64,000 nucleotides of DNA from Siphlonurus alternatus (lineage: Eukaryota; Arthropoda; Insecta; Ephemeroptera; Siphlonuridae), in the NCBI GenBank assembly GCA_949825025.1, contig OX463780.1, forward strand, positions 43,504,979 to 43,568,978, read 5' to 3'. This document shows positions 63,182-64,000 of the stretch, piece by piece; position 1 is the stretch's first letter; each line of letters starts with the position of its first letter. Both the position numbers and the translations under genes were made by a program. The notes beneath the pieces are model-generated. The model was not told where the DNA came from. It ran no database searches and saw nothing but the letters and a program-made list of their open reading frames with translations.

Positions 63182-64000
63182 ACAAATAAAAAATAAATAA
63201 ATAATAAAACTTGAATTTATTAAAATCGTTAAAATTAGTTATTAATGATAATTAAAGAGGGGTAATGGTTTTTTACTTCTTTTTGCTATCTTCTGTCTTC
63301 TTTTATCCACAATCCAATCTTCAATTATTTTAAAACAGAAGAATAACACAGGGTATGTAGTATATACATATCCTGAGAATAACACAGAATATCTAAAAAT
63401 ATCTTAAGGTTTTCCAACCATTTTAATTTTCAGTACATAAAAAATCCAAAATCAACACTTGCCCATCAATTCCAATGAGAGAAAAATACGACTATCAACA
63501 CCCAAAGAAAAAAGTACTGACAACTTGCTACGCAGTATTATGGCTACAGTAGCTGCTACATCCATTAAGTAGTTGGGAAAAAAGGGGACGCGAACTTTTA
63601 AATAAACATTTATAAATCTGCATTTTCAATTTAAATTAAAGTGTTAAGACAGCAAGGACATAGATTGATCCAAAATAGAAGTAGCAGTTTAAAAGGGACG
63701 AACATGCAAATCAGCAAAACAACTGCAAATGAGTTTTTTCCCCATAATTATATTCTGTACAATATAACAAAATATAACAATTATATAATATTTATTAACA
63801 TTATCCTTAAAATTACGTCTCTTTTTTTAATTCGATTTTAATTTTTTACTTTAAAAGTTGCATTTTTCATATATATTTTAAGTAATTGCATAATTAAATA
63901 TATTAAAAACTTTATTTTCCATGACACCGTTTAGAAAGCTGAATTAAACTGGATGATCATCAGTGAAAGAGGTTGTTCCTGCATGGTGAATGTAACAACT
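60765..64000. other. Downstream intron of the GPCR gene, no exon found
   Basis: It should be intron 2 of the GPCR, since TM3 onward must follow. I see no GC-rich open block with TM3-like sequence on the plus strand and no aquarius N-terminal exon on the minus strand. T and A runs lie near 61241-61263, and an (AAAT)n tract at 63088-63206. Confidence 0.5.
63088..63206. repeat. (AAAT)n microsatellite
   Basis: About 23 uninterrupted AAAT units, then an imperfect tail. It is the longest tetranucleotide tract in the window. Confidence 0.95.

Noticed and set aside
1..64000. CRISPR array, bacterial operon or integrated virus
   Set aside because: No regularly spaced repeats, ribosome-binding sites or viral genes; introns and repeat types show a eukaryotic nuclear genome.

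Overview
This window is eukaryotic nuclear DNA, most likely from an arthropod and probably an insect. The evidence is two multi-exon genes with GT-AG introns, a methuselah-type GPCR (a family best known from insects and other arthropods), very AT-rich non-coding DNA full of microsatellites and short inverted-repeat transposons, and GC-rich exons that stand out sharply from their AT-rich introns. I cannot name the species.

Layout. Positions 1 to about 38,740 contain no gene I can recognise. This stretch is AT-rich, with small GC-rich, CpG-containing islands, poly-A/T, (CT)n and (AAAT)n tracts, several non-autonomous DNA transposons (2558-2771, 12791-13174, 18339-18455, 31769-32240, 37282-37607) and the 3' end of a dead non-LTR retrotransposon (23383-23853). 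Three places in it look exon-like but match nothing I know (12340-12453 minus, 29843-29904 plus, 35327-35398 plus).

Positions 38,820-50,764, minus strand, hold 21 in-frame exons of aquarius (AQR / IBP160), the Upf1-like RNA helicase of the spliceosome. They encode 1198 residues, from about family position 290 to the stop codon, and every SF1 helicase motif is intact. The exons for the first ~290 residues are not visible anywhere upstream in the window. One intron has a GC donor (GC-AG). Three introns carry palindromic transposons.

Positions 55,515-60,764, plus strand, hold the first two coding exons of a methuselah-like GPCR: signal peptide, short Cys-containing ectodomain, TM1 and TM2. The remaining transmembrane segments lie beyond position 64,000. 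Its 4.7-kb intron and flanks hold four more inverted-repeat structures. Because the AQR 5' exons are missing and this GPCR runs on the opposite strand, the GPCR may be nested in a long AQR intron, or the assembly may have a join here.

The two genes have unrelated jobs: nuclear pre-mRNA splicing, and a cell-surface receptor. The most unusual content is the set of about eleven palindromic elements of several types: TTAA-flanked, TA-flanked and hAT-like. One of these families carries paired CRE-like GACGTCA sites at its centre. I did not find a clearly new biological system; the best leads are this palindromic family, the GC-AG intron and the unassigned exon-like islands.
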